Of a stretch of DNA of 64,000 nt, positions 1 through 7,773 are shown piece by piece. The notes under the pieces are model-generated. The model saw nothing but the letters and a program-made list of their open reading frames with translations, was not told the origin of the DNA and did no database searches. Origin of the DNA: Epilithonimonas zeae (GTDB lineage Bacteria; Bacteroidota; Bacteroidia; Flavobacteriales; Weeksellaceae); the NCBI RefSeq assembly GCF_900141765.1, contig NZ_FSRK01000002.1, positions 248,001 to 312,000 of the forward strand. The letters run 5' to 3'. The position numbers were made by a program, and so were the translations under genes. Position 1 is the first letter of the stretch; every line of letters begins with the position of its first letter.

Positions 1-628
1 ACCCAAAACGGTCTTTCAACAGTTCTTCCTTCTCGTCATCATAATGTTTATGCACCACCACATAGCCATAACGTTCAAAAGTTTCGTCTATAGAACTTAG
101 ATTTTCATTGCTGATTTTGAGCGTAATTTCTACACTGTCATCCTTTATAGCATTGATGAATGTGCCGTAGATTTTTCCATTGTTACTTTCTACAATCTGA
201 GAAATCTCCGTCATAGAATAATGCAATCCTGTGGTTTGAATTGTCAAAATCGCCCCGTTTTCGGAAAACAAAGGATATTTGGAAAACTCATTGAAAATAT
301 CGTCGCAAGAGATATAACCCAGATATTTTTCCTCTTTGGAAATAACAGGAACTACATTCGCGTTGAAGGTGTGGAAAAGCTTGATGCTGTCCAGCAAACT
401 GCTGTCCTCCATAATCGCAAAACGCTCGTAATGGATATTAAGCGAATCCAGATTGCCTTCCGGACTGTCTTCCAAAAACGGTTGACTCAATCCACCAAGA
501 AAAATGCCCTTGCTCACAATGAAAACGTGGGAATATCCAAATTCCTTAGCAACCTCAGAAGCTTCTTCTATAGAGTCTCTGACGCCGAAAGCCGGATAGT
601 CTTTGGAAATGTAATCTTTGATAAACAT
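1..628 (-). CDS. CBS domain protein (C-terminus outside window)
   Basis: This minus-strand frame is open from an ATG at 626-628 to the window edge, so the C-terminus is missing. It starts MFIKDYISKDYPAFGVRDS and continues with a tandem CBS-like pattern: a first half with FGYSHVFIVSKGIFLGGLSQ and a second half with FNANVVPVISKEEKYLGYIS. CBS pairs usually bind adenine nucleotides and regulate an attached or partner protein. The tail, around ILTIQTTGLHYSMTEISQIV, resembles an ACT-like extension, which is inference. The plus-strand frame over the same bases is a shadow. The protein is cytoplasmic and its partner is unknown. Confidence 0.8.
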   Translation of the reverse strand, partial: MFIKDYISKDYPAFGVRDSIEEASEVAKEFGYSHVFIVSKGIFLGGLSQPFLEDSPEGNLDSLNIHYERFAIMEDSSLLDSIKLFHTFNANVVPVISKEEKYLGYISCDDIFNEFSKYPLFSENGAILTIQTTGLHYSMTEISQIVESNNGKIYGTFINAIKDDSVEITLKISNENLSSIDETFERYGYVVVHKHYDDEKEELLKDRFG

Positions 629-798
629 TATGCTAATTTACAAAAATTACTTAGCCACAAAAGATTTTAAAAATTTTTATGTTTTTTTACAACAACTATT
701 GCTTTATATAAAAATAAAAATATATCTTTGTCGCCTTTCATTTTTACTTTTTATTAGATTTATTTCAAACTGCAGCACTTCATTGTGTTTGCAGTTTT

Positions 799-1338
799 TT
801 ATTTTGTAAGATTAAGATTCTTTGCAAATTCCCAGATTACGATTCCGCCACAGACACTTACGTTCAGAGAATGTTTGGTTCCAAGTTGTGGGATTTCTAG
901 GAAAGTATCAATATTTGGTAAAGCTTCATCACTGATTCCATCGACTTCATTACCAAGAATCAAAGCGTATTTTTTGTCTGGATTAATTTCAAAATCTGTT
1001 ATCAATTGACTTGACGAGGTTTGCTCAATCCCAATAATTTCGAAGTTTTCCTTTTTAAGATGGTCAATAGCCACATTAATATCCTGCTCATAAATCCAAT
1101 CCACACTTTCGGTTGCACCAAGAGCCGCTTTATGAATTTCACGATGAGGCGGCTGAGGCGTGATGCCACAAAGCACAACTTTTTCTATCAAAAAAGCATC
1201 GCCAGTTCTGAAAATCGCACCAACATTGTGCATACTTCTTACATTATCCAAGATCACAACCAAAGAAATCTTCGTTGTTTTCTTAAACGTTTCTACATCT
1301 ATTCTTCCTAGCTCTTCTAGTTTCAGTTTTTTCGTCAA
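799..1338 (-). CDS. TrmH/SpoU-family RNA 2'-O-ribose methyltransferase
   Basis: A 179-residue protein with the three SPOUT motifs in order: LDNVRSMHNVGAIFRTGDA near residue 31 (the Asn and Arg of motif 1), ALILGNEVDGIS near residue 125 (motif 2), and IPQLGTKHSLNVSVCGGI near residue 149 (motif 3, the SAM-binding trefoil knot). It is short, close to TrmL/TrmH-like size, with no separate N-terminal RNA-binding domain. It should methylate a tRNA or rRNA ribose using S-adenosylmethionine, but the target nucleotide cannot be read from sequence. It lies two bases after the stop of the upstream bestrophin gene and is probably co-transcribed with it. Confidence 0.9.
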   Translation of the reverse strand: MTKKLKLEELGRIDVETFKKTTKISLVVILDNVRSMHNVGAIFRTGDAFLIEKVVLCGITPQPPHREIHKAALGATESVDWIYEQDINVAIDHLKKENFEIIGIEQTSSSQLITDFEINPDKKYALILGNEVDGISDEALPNIDTFLEIPQLGTKHSLNVSVCGGIVIWEFAKNLNLTK

Positions 1339-1340
1339 AA

Positions 1341-2222
1341 TCAGGCTTTATTTAAAATTAAATCGATATTTCTCTCAATATTTTGTGCGATAGATTCCAT
1401 TGGGATATCATTCTCATCATTGTTGAAAGGATCTTCTATTTCTTCCGCAATCAATTCCAAACTCATCAGAACATAGTAAACAAACATGGTGATCGGAATC
1501 ATAAAAACTCCAAGATTCACAACATTAGCGATTGGCAAAGCTAAGACATAGAAAACGATAAACTTCTTGATGAATGATGAATATGAGTACGGAATTGGTG
1601 TATTTTTAATTCTTTCGCAACCACCACAAACATCCAAAAAACCAGATAATTGTGTATCTAAAACTAACATTTCTGTTTCGGAAATCTTACCTTCTTTTTT
1701 TAATTGAAACAATTTTTTGGTCATCAGAAAAACCAATTCTGCAGGTCCGTGATGTTTCAGTTCTTTTTTAAGATCGGTAAAATCCTCATCCAAAACCAAT
1801 CTTGTTGATTCTTTGGAAAGATGTGTTGCCAGCAAATGAGGAAAAAGTTTAAGATAACGCGCGATCTGAGTTTTGGTTTTAATATCTTTATCATCCAAGA
1901 TGCTACTCATCTTAATCATAAAATTTCGGCTGTCATTGACCAATTTTCCCCAAAGTTTTCGTCCTTCCCACCAACGGTCATAGGCTGTATTAGTCCTAAA
2001 AACCAAAAGCAAAGACAAGACAAATCCCAGCAAAGAATGAATCATTCCGATATTAATCACCGAGGATTTAGACGTCAAATGCAGATATTCTACTTCCAAA
2101 TAATAGATGCCGTAAGAATAAACTCCCACGAGAAGCATTGTTGGAAAAAGGATACTCAGTGTGTCACTTTTATGAAGACTAATGAGTATTTTGAGGAAAT
2201 TTTTTGTGTTGTAAGCGCGCAT
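1341..2222 (-). CDS. Bestrophin-family chloride channel (UPF0187)
   Basis: About 293 residues. Two hydrophobic segments near the N-terminus precede FRTNTAYDRWWEGRKLWGKL, the family signature, and a further hydrophobic pair follows near residue 215 (FIVFYVLALPIANVVNLGVFMIPITMFVYYVL). Bacterial bestrophins form pentameric inner-membrane ion channels; which ion this one passes is not predictable. I chose the ATG at 2220-2222 (MRAYNTKN) over a TTG seven codons upstream because that TTG lies inside a good TAnnTTTG promoter box. The SpoU methyltransferase follows in the same direction after two bases. Confidence 0.9.
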   Translation of the reverse strand: MRAYNTKNFLKILISLHKSDTLSILFPTMLLVGVYSYGIYYLEVEYLHLTSKSSVINIGMIHSLLGFVLSLLLVFRTNTAYDRWWEGRKLWGKLVNDSRNFMIKMSSILDDKDIKTKTQIARYLKLFPHLLATHLSKESTRLVLDEDFTDLKKELKHHGPAELVFLMTKKLFQLKKEGKISETEMLVLDTQLSGFLDVCGGCERIKNTPIPYSYSSFIKKFIVFYVLALPIANVVNLGVFMIPITMFVYYVLMSLELIAEEIEDPFNNDENDIPMESIAQNIERNIDLILNKA

Positions 2223-2240
2223 ACAAAAAACATTAGATGA

Positions 2241-2248
2241 CAAAGATA
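2241..2248 (-). promoter_or_regulatory. -7 promoter element for the bestrophin gene
   Basis: The minus strand reads TATCTTTG, a full match to the Bacteroidota -7 consensus TAnnTTTG. It ends 18 bases before the chosen ATG. No convincing -33 TTG was seen at the usual spacing. It overlaps the alternative TTG codon and so argues for the shorter protein. Confidence 0.5.
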
Positions 2249-2350
2249 ATTGATATCAAAATAAAATCCTGTGATAACTTTATAATTCACTCAAGTTTTA
2301 AATTGTTTCTGAAAATTATTTTTAAATTTAAGGATTGAAAAAACCAATCG

Positions 2351-3883
2351 ATGTCAAATAAAGAAAAATTCATAACCGACCTCAACGCCAAGTACAATCC
2401 AAAAGGTGAACACATTATTCTCGGAAAAGGAATGCTGGATGGAGAAGTTATTACAGAAGTTAATGTTTCTATCCCTCTAAAAACCGTTAACAGACACGGC
2501 TTAATTGCCGGAGCGACTGGGACAGGAAAAACCAAAACACTTCAGGTTTTTGTAGAACAATTATCTCACGCTGGCATTCCAACTTTAGTCATGGACATCA
2601 AAGGTGACTTATCTGGAATTGCCGAAGCCGGAACAGAAAATGATAACATCAAAGATCGATATTCTAAAACGCAATTACCCTATTCTCCGCAGAGTTTTCC
2701 TGTAGAATTGATGACAATTTCCGGCGCAAAAGGTGTGAAACTTCGTGCGACAGTCTTGGAATTCGGACCAATTCTATTGAGTAAGATTCTTGGATTGAAT
2801 GACACTCAACAAAGCATTATGTCCATTGTTTTCAAATATTGTGACGATAAAGCCTTGCCTTTGGTAGATTTGCAGGATTTGAAAAAAGTTTTGCAATATG
2901 TGACCGATAATCCGATTGGTAAAAAAGAATTGGCTGACAATTACGGTTCGATTGCTCCCGCATCTTTGGGCGCCATTTTACGCTCGATTGTGGCAATGGA
3001 ACAACAAGGTGCAACAACTTTCTTTGGAGAACCTAGTTTTGAAGTGGATGATCTGCTAAAAACCAGAGATGGAAAAGGCGTTGTGAATATTTTCCGAGTT
3101 GATGATATTCAGAATAAGCCAAATCTTTTTTCCACGTTCATTTTATCATTGTTTGCCGAGATTTATATGACCTTTCCTGAAGAAGGCGACAGTGGGAAAC
3201 CGAAATTGGTTTTGTTTATAGATGAGGCGCATTTATTATTTAATGAAGCTTCAAAAACCTTGCTTTCCCAAATCGAAACGATGGTTAAATTGATTCGCTC
3301 CAAAGGAATCGGAATTTATTTTATTACTCAAATTCCTGGTGATGTTCCGGAAAATATTTTGAGTCAGTTAGGATTGAAAATTCAACACGCGTTGAGAGGT
3401 TTCACTGCAAAAGACAGAAAAGAAATTGATAAAGCTGTAGAAAACTACCCAACGACAGAGTTTTACAAAGCCAATGAACTCATCCAAAATCTGGGAATCG
3501 GAGAAGCTTTTGTAACCGCATTGGACGAAAAAGGAATTCCAACGCCTTTAGTCCAAACTTACTTGATTTCGCCTGAAAGCCGAATGGATATCTTAACCGC
3601 TTCAGAAATCGATGAACTGACCAGAAATTCCGACCTTGTCAAAAAATACGAACAAGACATCGATAAAGAAAGTGCCTACGAAATACTCAACAAAAGAATC
3701 GAAGAACATACGCAAACCGTAATCCCAACGCCAACAAGAGGAAGACCTGCACAACCAAAAGAAGAAGCGGGAATGTTTGAACAAGTCATCGAAAGCCGAG
3801 CCGGAAAAACTTTTCTGAATACTTTGGCAAGAGAGGGTGCAAAGTTTATTTTGGGGATGTTCAGTATGAAGAAAAGGAGATAG
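2351..3883 (+). CDS. HerA/DUF853-family ATPase (YjgR-like)
   Basis: A 510-residue P-loop ATPase. Walker A is GATGTGKT at residues 54-61, and Walker B is LVLFIDEAHLLF near residue 287, followed by the sensor-like FITQIPGDVPENIL. The length and the C-terminal Pro-rich linker (PTPTRGRPAQPKEE) before a conserved helix fit the DUF853 (YjgR) subgroup of HerA-FtsK ATPases. These are hexameric, presumably DNA-translocating motors of unclear physiological role. No NurA nuclease or Sir2 neighbour is present, so there is no sign that it belongs to a HerA-based defence module. It is divergent from the bestrophin gene. A transposase remnant lies directly downstream. Confidence 0.88.
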   Translation: MSNKEKFITDLNAKYNPKGEHIILGKGMLDGEVITEVNVSIPLKTVNRHGLIAGATGTGKTKTLQVFVEQLSHAGIPTLVMDIKGDLSGIAEAGTENDNIKDRYSKTQLPYSPQSFPVELMTISGAKGVKLRATVLEFGPILLSKILGLNDTQQSIMSIVFKYCDDKALPLVDLQDLKKVLQYVTDNPIGKKELADNYGSIAPASLGAILRSIVAMEQQGATTFFGEPSFEVDDLLKTRDGKGVVNIFRVDDIQNKPNLFSTFILSLFAEIYMTFPEEGDSGKPKLVLFIDEAHLLFNEASKTLLSQIETMVKLIRSKGIGIYFITQIPGDVPENILSQLGLKIQHALRGFTAKDRKEIDKAVENYPTTEFYKANELIQNLGIGEAFVTALDEKGIPTPLVQTYLISPESRMDILTASEIDELTRNSDLVKKYEQDIDKESAYEILNKRIEEHTQTVIPTPTRGRPAQPKEEAGMFEQVIESRAGKTFLNTLAREGAKFILGMFSMKKRR

Positions 3884-3892
3884 AATAAAGCT

Positions 3893-4580
3893 GAGGCTGT
3901 CTCAAAAGGGCAGTCTTTTTTGTATTATGTTGCAAAAAAGATTTTTCATTTTTGTGTTTAAAAAAACTTTGAAAATTGGAAGATAAAAATTTTTTCAGGC
4001 TGCTTTTGACATTTTCTTGAGGTTGTGGGCTATCGCAAGTATGCCGATTTCTACCTCGATCTTATTTTTCCCCGAAGCATAAATCGTTTAAAATTTTTGT
4101 TGTGTTTGAGTGGGGCAAAAACAGGTTCAACATCGTGACATCGCTGTTTCCGTAGCCTGATACATTTTTAGTACAAAGAAGTTTGAAAACCTTTTCCCTG
4201 ATTTTTGCCAGTTTTGAATTGTTTTGTGAAGCGGTTATTTGTAATGATTTTTGATCTTTCCTGAAGTAATTGCTTTTTACATAAGCTTTTATTTTATTAG
4301 ATTTCAGTAAGTTATAGTTTTCTTCCGAGCATATCCTGAATCCGCTACCAGCTCTTTCGGAACTTTATGATAGCTTTCTTTAAAGCCCTGTAAATGAGAT
4401 TCCAACGTTTTGGTATCGGTTGTATTGGGATGGATGGAATAGTGTTTGTTGGTGGAAATCTGCAGGTTGTAAGCCGGTTTTAGTTGCCCGTTTCGCATAT
4501 AATCTTTCTTCTCTGCATAAAGGTAGCATTTATGTCCTGGTGCTGTTAGATTTCTGTAGAGAAAGTAATTGTTTGATTCA
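3893..4580 (-). pseudogene. Decayed IS1182-like transposase
   Basis: The minus strand encodes scattered pieces of a DDE transposase: MRNGQLKPAYNLQISTNK, then SIHPNTTDTKTLESHLQGF, then KELVADSGY in one frame. After a one-base shift it continues YNLLKSNKIKAYVKSNYFRK, and further shifts give DVEPVFAPLKHNKNFKRFML and IEVEIGILAIAHNLKKM. The order is that of IS1182-family transposases, but the N-terminus is truncated, the Cys-rich centre is missing and there are at least three frameshifts. GAGGCTGTCTCAAAAGG near 3893 resembles the IS1182 terminal repeat and marks one end. No matching far end was found, so the other boundary is approximate. It cannot encode an active enzyme. Confidence 0.8.
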
Positions 4581-4591
4581 TGGCTTAAAAT

Positions 4592-4622
4592 AAAAAATCC
4601 CGAACTCAAATGTCGGGATTTT
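4592..4622. terminator. Bidirectional hairpin terminator
   Basis: AAAAATCCCGA and TCGGGATTTTT form a stem around a 9-base loop, with A- and T-runs on the two sides. It lies beyond the transposase remnant and may be the original terminator of the HerA-like gene, displaced by the insertion. Confidence 0.6.
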
Positions 4623-4669
4623 TAATAGCCAATTACTGATTTCCGTAAAATTAATTTTAAAGTAATTTT

Positions 4670-4677
4670 TATATTTG
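4670..4677 (+). promoter_or_regulatory. -7 promoter element for the lipoprotein gene
   Basis: TATATTTG matches TAnnTTTG and ends 24 bases before the ATG, leaving a short leader. Confidence 0.5.
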
Positions 4678-4701
4678 CTAGAAATCAATCAATAAATAAC
4701 T

Positions 4702-5187
4702 ATGAAGAGCCTTAGCATTATTTTAATTACAATTTTATTAATAAGTTGTAAAAAAGAAGAAAAAAAATATTCTCCTGAAATTGAAATGAAAGCACAATTG
4801 ATTGTTGACAGTATTACCAAATCTGTTAAGAAAGAATCTGCTCTTGAAAATAAAGAACAATCGGATGCTCCTGTGAAGGTAATGAATTCTCGTTTTATAG
4901 AAAAGGAATATTCAAATTATAAAGATGTAGAATTAACCTATAAAAATATTTCTAACAAAGATATAAAAGCCATTAAATTTGAATGGTATGGAGAAGATTC
5001 ATTTGGAGAACCAGCAGATATGGGTATTACAGACGGAAATGGCGGAGGATTTGATGATGACGTTTTAAAAGCAGGAAAAAAGAGAACTTCTGAATGGAAT
5101 GTTTTAAGTAGAAATGGGGATAAGATTCTAACCGCGAGAGCTTATGAGGTGGTTTATACTGATGGTACAAAATGGAAAGCAAAATAA
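4702..5187 (+). CDS. Hypothetical lipoprotein
   Basis: A 161-residue protein with a short hydrophobic signal and lipobox (ILLISC, Cys at residue 16), followed by a charged linker rich in Lys and Glu. The C-terminal half (FIEKEYSNYKDVELTYKNIS, then AIKFEWYGEDSFGEPADMG) looks like a small beta-sandwich domain of the kind found in many Flavobacteriia lipoproteins. I do not recognise a function. It should be anchored in the inner or outer membrane facing the periplasm. It has its own promoter and converges on glyS across a shared terminator, so it is a single-gene unit. Confidence 0.75.
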   Translation: MKSLSIILITILLISCKKEEKKYSPEIEMKAQLIVDSITKSVKKESALENKEQSDAPVKVMNSRFIEKEYSNYKDVELTYKNISNKDIKAIKFEWYGEDSFGEPADMGITDGNGGGFDDDVLKAGKKRTSEWNVLSRNGDKILTARAYEVVYTDGTKWKAK

Positions 5188-5216
5188 TTTTGGTTTTGCT
5201 TATTTTTTAATAAAAT

Positions 5217-5245
5217 AAAAATCCCAATATATAAATCGGGATTTT
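5217..5245. terminator. Shared terminator between lipoprotein gene and glyS
   Basis: AAAATCCC pairs with GGGATTTT around a 12-base A/T loop. It sits in the gap between two convergent genes and can serve both. Confidence 0.65.
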
Positions 5246-5268
5246 CATTATATAAAGTTGACTTTATT

Positions 5269-6810
5269 TTAAATCTTAGAAAGCAAAGTCCTGAAATTCA
5301 CCTTCTCATCAATAATTCTTCTCAGATCAGAAACAGGAACTCTTTCCTGCTCCATTGTGTCTCTGTATCTCAAGGTTACAGTATTATCGTTCAAAGAATC
5401 GTGGTCAACTGTGATACAGAAAGGCGTTCCAATGGCGTCTTGTCTTCTGTAACGTTTTCCGATGCTGTCTTTCTCCTCAAAGATCACATTGAAATCAAAC
5501 TTCAAATCATTGAAAATTTTATCAGCAAATTCAGGTAAACCATCTTTTTTAACCAAAGGCAAAATTGCTGCTTTTACAGGCGCTAAAGCCGGTGGTAAGC
5601 TCAAAACTGTTCTTTCTGAACCATCTTCCAAAACCTCATCTTTCAGAGAGTTGGAGAAGATTGCTAAGAACAATCTGTCCAAACCAACCGAAGTTTCTAC
5701 AACATAAGGCACATAATTCTCATTTCTTTCCGGGTCAAAATACTGGATTTTTCTACCAGAGAATTTCTCGTGCGCCGAAAGGTCAAAATCTGTTCTAGAA
5801 TGGATACCTTCCAATTCTTTGAATCCAAATGGGAAATTAAACTCGATGTCAGCAGCAGCGTTGGCATAATGAGCCAGTTTCTCGTGGTCGTGGAAACGGT
5901 AATTATCTTCGCCAAGACCAAGCGCCAAATGCCAGTTAAGACGTGTTTTTTTCCATTGTTCATAGAATTCCAACTCAGTTCCAGGTGGAACGAAATATTG
6001 CATTTCCATTTGTTCGAATTCTCTCATTCTGAAAATAAACTGTCTCGCAACAATCTCGTTTCGGAACGCTTTACCAATCTGAGCAATCCCGAAAGGTAAT
6101 TTATGACGAGAAGTTTTCTGAACGTTAAGGTAATTCACAAAAATACCCTGAGCCGTTTCAGGTCTTAGATAAAGGTCAGTTGCAGAATCTGCAGAAGCGC
6201 CCAATTTAGTTCCAAACATCAGGTTGAATTGTCGCACTTCCGTCCAGTTTTTAGAACCAGTGTCCGGGTCAGCAATTTCTAATTCCTCGATCAAAGCTTT
6301 TACATCCGCAAGGTCTTCTTTCTCAAGAGATTTTGCCAGTCTGGAAAGAATCGCCTCTCTTTTTGCTCTGTACTCCAAAACTCTTGGATTGGTCGCTACA
6401 AATTCAGCTTTATCAAAAGCATCACCAAAACGTTTTGCCGCTTTTTCTATTTCTTTATTTTCCTTGTCCTCGATTTTAGCGCAGTAATCTTCCACCAAAA
6501 CATCCGCACGGAAACGTTTTTTAGAATCTTTGTTATCAATCAACGGATCGTTGAACGCATCCACGTGTCCTGAAGCTTTCCAGATCGTGGGATGCATAAA
6601 AATGGCAGAGTCGATCCCAACGATATTTTCGTTCAGCTGAACCATCGCTTTCCACCAGTATTGTTTGATGTTATTTTTCAGTTCCGCGCCGTTCTGTCCG
6701 TAATCGTAGATGGCCGAAAGTCCGTCATAGATCTCGCTGGAAGGAAAAATAAAACCATATTCTTTAGCGTGGGAAACCACTTTTTTGAAAACATCTTCTT
6801 GCTTTGCCAT
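5269..6810 (-). CDS. glyS: Glycine--tRNA ligase (alpha2 class II type)
   Basis: A 513-residue class II synthetase of the single-chain, homodimeric type, not the alpha-beta GlyQS form. Visible features are the N-terminal LCSIYDYGQNG-like glycine-binding start (AIYDYGQNGAELKNNIKQYW), the insertion with RFRADVLVEDYCAK, motif 2 (KAFRNEIVARQFIFRMREFEQ), ETAQGIFVNYLN, and motif 3 (ETSVGLDRLFLAIF). The C-terminal anticodon-binding domain ends TLRYRDTMEQERVPVSDL. It charges tRNA-Gly in the cytoplasm. It stands alone between a convergent lipoprotein gene and a divergent pseudouridine synthase. Confidence 0.96.
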   Translation of the reverse strand: MAKQEDVFKKVVSHAKEYGFIFPSSEIYDGLSAIYDYGQNGAELKNNIKQYWWKAMVQLNENIVGIDSAIFMHPTIWKASGHVDAFNDPLIDNKDSKKRFRADVLVEDYCAKIEDKENKEIEKAAKRFGDAFDKAEFVATNPRVLEYRAKREAILSRLAKSLEKEDLADVKALIEELEIADPDTGSKNWTEVRQFNLMFGTKLGASADSATDLYLRPETAQGIFVNYLNVQKTSRHKLPFGIAQIGKAFRNEIVARQFIFRMREFEQMEMQYFVPPGTELEFYEQWKKTRLNWHLALGLGEDNYRFHDHEKLAHYANAAADIEFNFPFGFKELEGIHSRTDFDLSAHEKFSGRKIQYFDPERNENYVPYVVETSVGLDRLFLAIFSNSLKDEVLEDGSERTVLSLPPALAPVKAAILPLVKKDGLPEFADKIFNDLKFDFNVIFEEKDSIGKRYRRQDAIGTPFCITVDHDSLNDNTVTLRYRDTMEQERVPVSDLRRIIDEKVNFRTLLSKI

Positions 6811-6831
6811 AATTTATGTTGAATTGAAGTG

Positions 6832-6839
6832 CAAAAATA
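6832..6839 (-). promoter_or_regulatory. -7 promoter element for glyS
   Basis: The minus strand reads TATTTTTG, a full TAnnTTTG match ending 21 bases before the glyS ATG. Confidence 0.5.
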
Positions 6840-6872
6840 ACGATTTTAAGTGATTTTGAATGATTTTTTTTA

Positions 6873-6968
6873 GGAGCCGGGAACCTGCTTTCCGCTATAT
6901 CTTTTGTCTATCTTTCTCCACTCCGTTGCGTAAGGCAGACAAAAGGATGCCGCTACAATCAGGGCTAG
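6873..6968. repeat. Intergenic palindromic repeat family 1, copy A
   Basis: Read on the minus strand this runs AGCCCTGATTGTAGCGGCAT, CCTTTTGTCTGCC, a short centre, then ATAGACAAAAGATATAGCGG and a tail ending CCCGGCTCC. The CCTTTTGTCT and AGACAAAAG arms pair. Five further relatives occur at 20141, 44475, 51857, 54848 and 57612. Confidence 0.7.
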
Positions 6969-6987
6969 AAATTCATTCAGAAATCTC

Positions 6988-6995
6988 TACTTTTG
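6988..6995 (+). promoter_or_regulatory. -7 element four bases before a start codon
   Basis: TACTTTTG matches TAnnTTTG and is followed by CCCA and the ATG. If used, transcription would begin at or almost at the start codon. Confidence 0.5.
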
Positions 6996-6999
6996 CCCA

Positions 7000-7701
7000 A
7001 TGTTAGAAATCCTTTATCAAGACGACTACCTCATTGCAATCAACAAACCGAGTGGACTTTTGGTTCATAAGTCAAAATATGCAGGTCCAGCAGACGAATA
7101 TGCGGTAGAGAAATTAACGAATCAAATTGGCAAAAATGTTCATCTTGTTCATCGTTTGGACCGTAAAACGTCTGGTGTATTATTGTTTGCTTTTGATAAA
7201 GAAACCCTAAAATTACTGAGTGACCAATTTATGGATCGCAAAGTTGAAAAAAAATATCTGGCGATTCTCCGAGGTTGGGCAAAAGAGGAAGAAACAATTG
7301 ATTACGATTTGACCAATGAAAATGAAATTGTTCAAAATGCAATCACCTATTATCGTCGTTTACAAATTTCTGAAATAGATTTACCATTTCTAAAACATCC
7401 AACGTCTCGTTATTCTTTGGTAGAAGCCATTCCTGAAACTGGGAGATTTCATCAATTAAGGAAGCATTTCAAACATATTTTACATCCGATTTTAGGCTGC
7501 AGAAAACACGGTTGCAATAAGCAAAATAAGCTGTGGCTAAATGCTTTTAATATTACTGCAATGCCTTTGCATTCTCATCAGCTTAATTTTAAACATCCAA
7601 TTACAGAACAAAATATTTCCATCAATGCGAGTCTAAATGTCAATCCTGATTTTTTACAAATAGGAAAAATATTGGGTTTTGATTTTGAGGAATATATTTA
7701 G
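7000..7701 (+). CDS. truC: RluA-family pseudouridine synthase, TruC-like
   Basis: A 233-residue protein with the RluA-family catalytic motif HRLDRKTSGVLLFAF, where the Asp is the nucleophile, and GRFHQLRKHFKHILHPILG near the C-terminal half. The short length, the absence of an S4 domain and the HPILGCRKHG segment fit TruC, which makes pseudouridine 65 in some tRNAs; the exact target here is inferred. The canonical segment is HPxxGDTxHG, and here the GD is replaced by GC, a small deviation. The N-terminus MLEILYQDDYLIAINKPSG is typical of the family and supports the ATG despite the promoter box only four bases upstream. It converges on the T9SS gene. Confidence 0.88.
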   Translation: MLEILYQDDYLIAINKPSGLLVHKSKYAGPADEYAVEKLTNQIGKNVHLVHRLDRKTSGVLLFAFDKETLKLLSDQFMDRKVEKKYLAILRGWAKEEETIDYDLTNENEIVQNAITYYRRLQISEIDLPFLKHPTSRYSLVEAIPETGRFHQLRKHFKHILHPILGCRKHGCNKQNKLWLNAFNITAMPLHSHQLNFKHPITEQNISINASLNVNPDFLQIGKILGFDFEEYI

Positions 7702-7726
7702 GTTTTGATAATTATAAAAACAAAAA

Positions 7727-7753
7727 AAAGCTTCCCATTTCTGAGAAGCTTTT
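7727..7753. terminator. Bidirectional terminator
   Basis: AAAAGCTTC and GAAGCTTTT form a perfect 9-base stem between the convergent pseudouridine synthase and T9SS-substrate genes. Confidence 0.7.
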
Positions 7754-7773
7754 CTGATTGTTTTTACTAACTA

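Noticed and set aside
221-670. 149-residue plus-strand frame at the start of the window
   Set aside because: It overlaps the minus-strand CBS gene, whose translation has clear CBS motifs; the plus frame shows none.
2351-3883. HerA-like ATPase as part of a HerA-based defence system
   Set aside because: No NurA, Sir2 or DUF4297 partner is adjacent; family and length fit the housekeeping-like DUF853 group.
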